DNA of 5,957 nt from Planctomycetota bacterium (GTDB lineage: Bacteria; Planctomycetota; Phycisphaerae; UBA1845): the NCBI GenBank assembly GCA_022566435.1, contig JADFIX010000296.1:1-5957 (forward strand), in the 5' to 3' direction. A program made the position numbers and the translations under genes. This document shows positions 5,812-5,957 of this stretch, piece after piece. Numbering within the stretch: the stretch's first letter is position 1; the number at the start of each line of letters is the position of its first letter. Below the pieces are notes generated by a model. The model did not search any database. It saw only the letters and a list, made by a program, of their open reading frames with translations, and was not told the origin of the DNA.

Positions 5812-5957
5812 ATGTCGTATCGCGTCTTAGCCCGTACGTATCGCAGCACAACGTTCGACGAGATCGTCGGGCAAGAGGCGATTGCAACCACACTGGTCAA
5901 CGCGATTTCTTCAGGCCGGGTCCATCACGGGTACCTTTTCACCGGTACGCGAGGCGT
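5812..5957 (+). CDS. dnaX: DNA polymerase III subunit gamma/tau, N-terminal fragment
   Basis: The clamp-loader ATPase opens rings of the sliding clamp and couples polymerases at the fork. Only 48 codons are in the window. MSYRVLARTYRSTTFDEIVGQ (1-21) and then VNAISSGRVHHGYLFTGTRG (29-48) match the family N-terminus, which in E. coli also begins MSY-x-VLAR. The sequence stops inside the Walker A loop (GTRG, normally followed by VGKT). ATG 5812 is preferred: GGGAG lies 11 bases upstream and the protein start is canonical. The in-frame ATG 5752 would add 20 Ala/Pro/Glu-rich residues, lacks a ribosome site and overlaps the SRP RNA closing stem; N-terminal extensions do occur in relatives, so it is not excluded. 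The gene may share transcripts with the SRP RNA. Confidence 0.95.
   Translation, partial: MSYRVLARTYRSTTFDEIVGQEAIATTLVNAISSGRVHHGYLFTGTRG

Noticed and set aside
1..5957. CRISPR array, insertion sequence, prophage or toxin-antitoxin system
   Set aside because: No regularly spaced repeats, transposase or integrase motifs, terminal inverted repeats, or paired small genes of such families were seen on either strand.

Overview
The window looks like chromosomal DNA from a planctomycete, most likely of the Phycisphaerae type. This is inferred from four things: a secreted Cys-rich/calcium-repeat protein ending in an IPTT-x-x-WG sorting tail, a short sigma-70 factor without region 3, a NYN/PIN protein with the WLxxFG-type tail, and a moderately GC-rich composition. 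No database search was possible, so the class-level placement is tentative.

Layout. Positions 18-1813 (minus) hold a large exported, probably surface-sorted protein gene that is broken by one base at a run of eight T (coding strand). Its promoter lies at 1862-1890. Positions 1891-2354 carry no convincing gene: only a hairpin and a weak open stretch that may be a gene remnant. A tRNA-Ala(TGC) gene (2355-2427, minus) is transcribed divergently from a NYN-domain RNase-like gene (2537-3073, plus). The space between their promoters contains a perfect 7-bp hairpin. After an AT-rich leader with a strong sigma-70-type promoter come a compact sigma-70 family factor (3349-4149) and, 59 bases later, an Rrf2 family regulator (4209-4643). 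A DUF4202 protein follows with its own candidate promoter (4828-5430). The window ends with a signal recognition particle RNA (about 5647-5753), followed directly by the start of dnaX (DNA polymerase III gamma/tau), which runs off the edge.

Most of this is ordinary housekeeping and regulatory DNA: translation (tRNA), RNA decay (NYN), transcription control (sigma, Rrf2), protein targeting (SRP RNA) and replication (dnaX). The SRP RNA has no long ORF over it and is easily missed; its fold also helps decide the dnaX start. I found no evidence of an elaborate new system. The points most worth a second look are the T8 frameshift in the exported protein, the SRP RNA/dnaX junction, the leaderless-looking NYN promoter with the divergent tRNA, and the sigma factor/Rrf2 pair, in which the Rrf2 protein keeps only part of the usual cysteine set.
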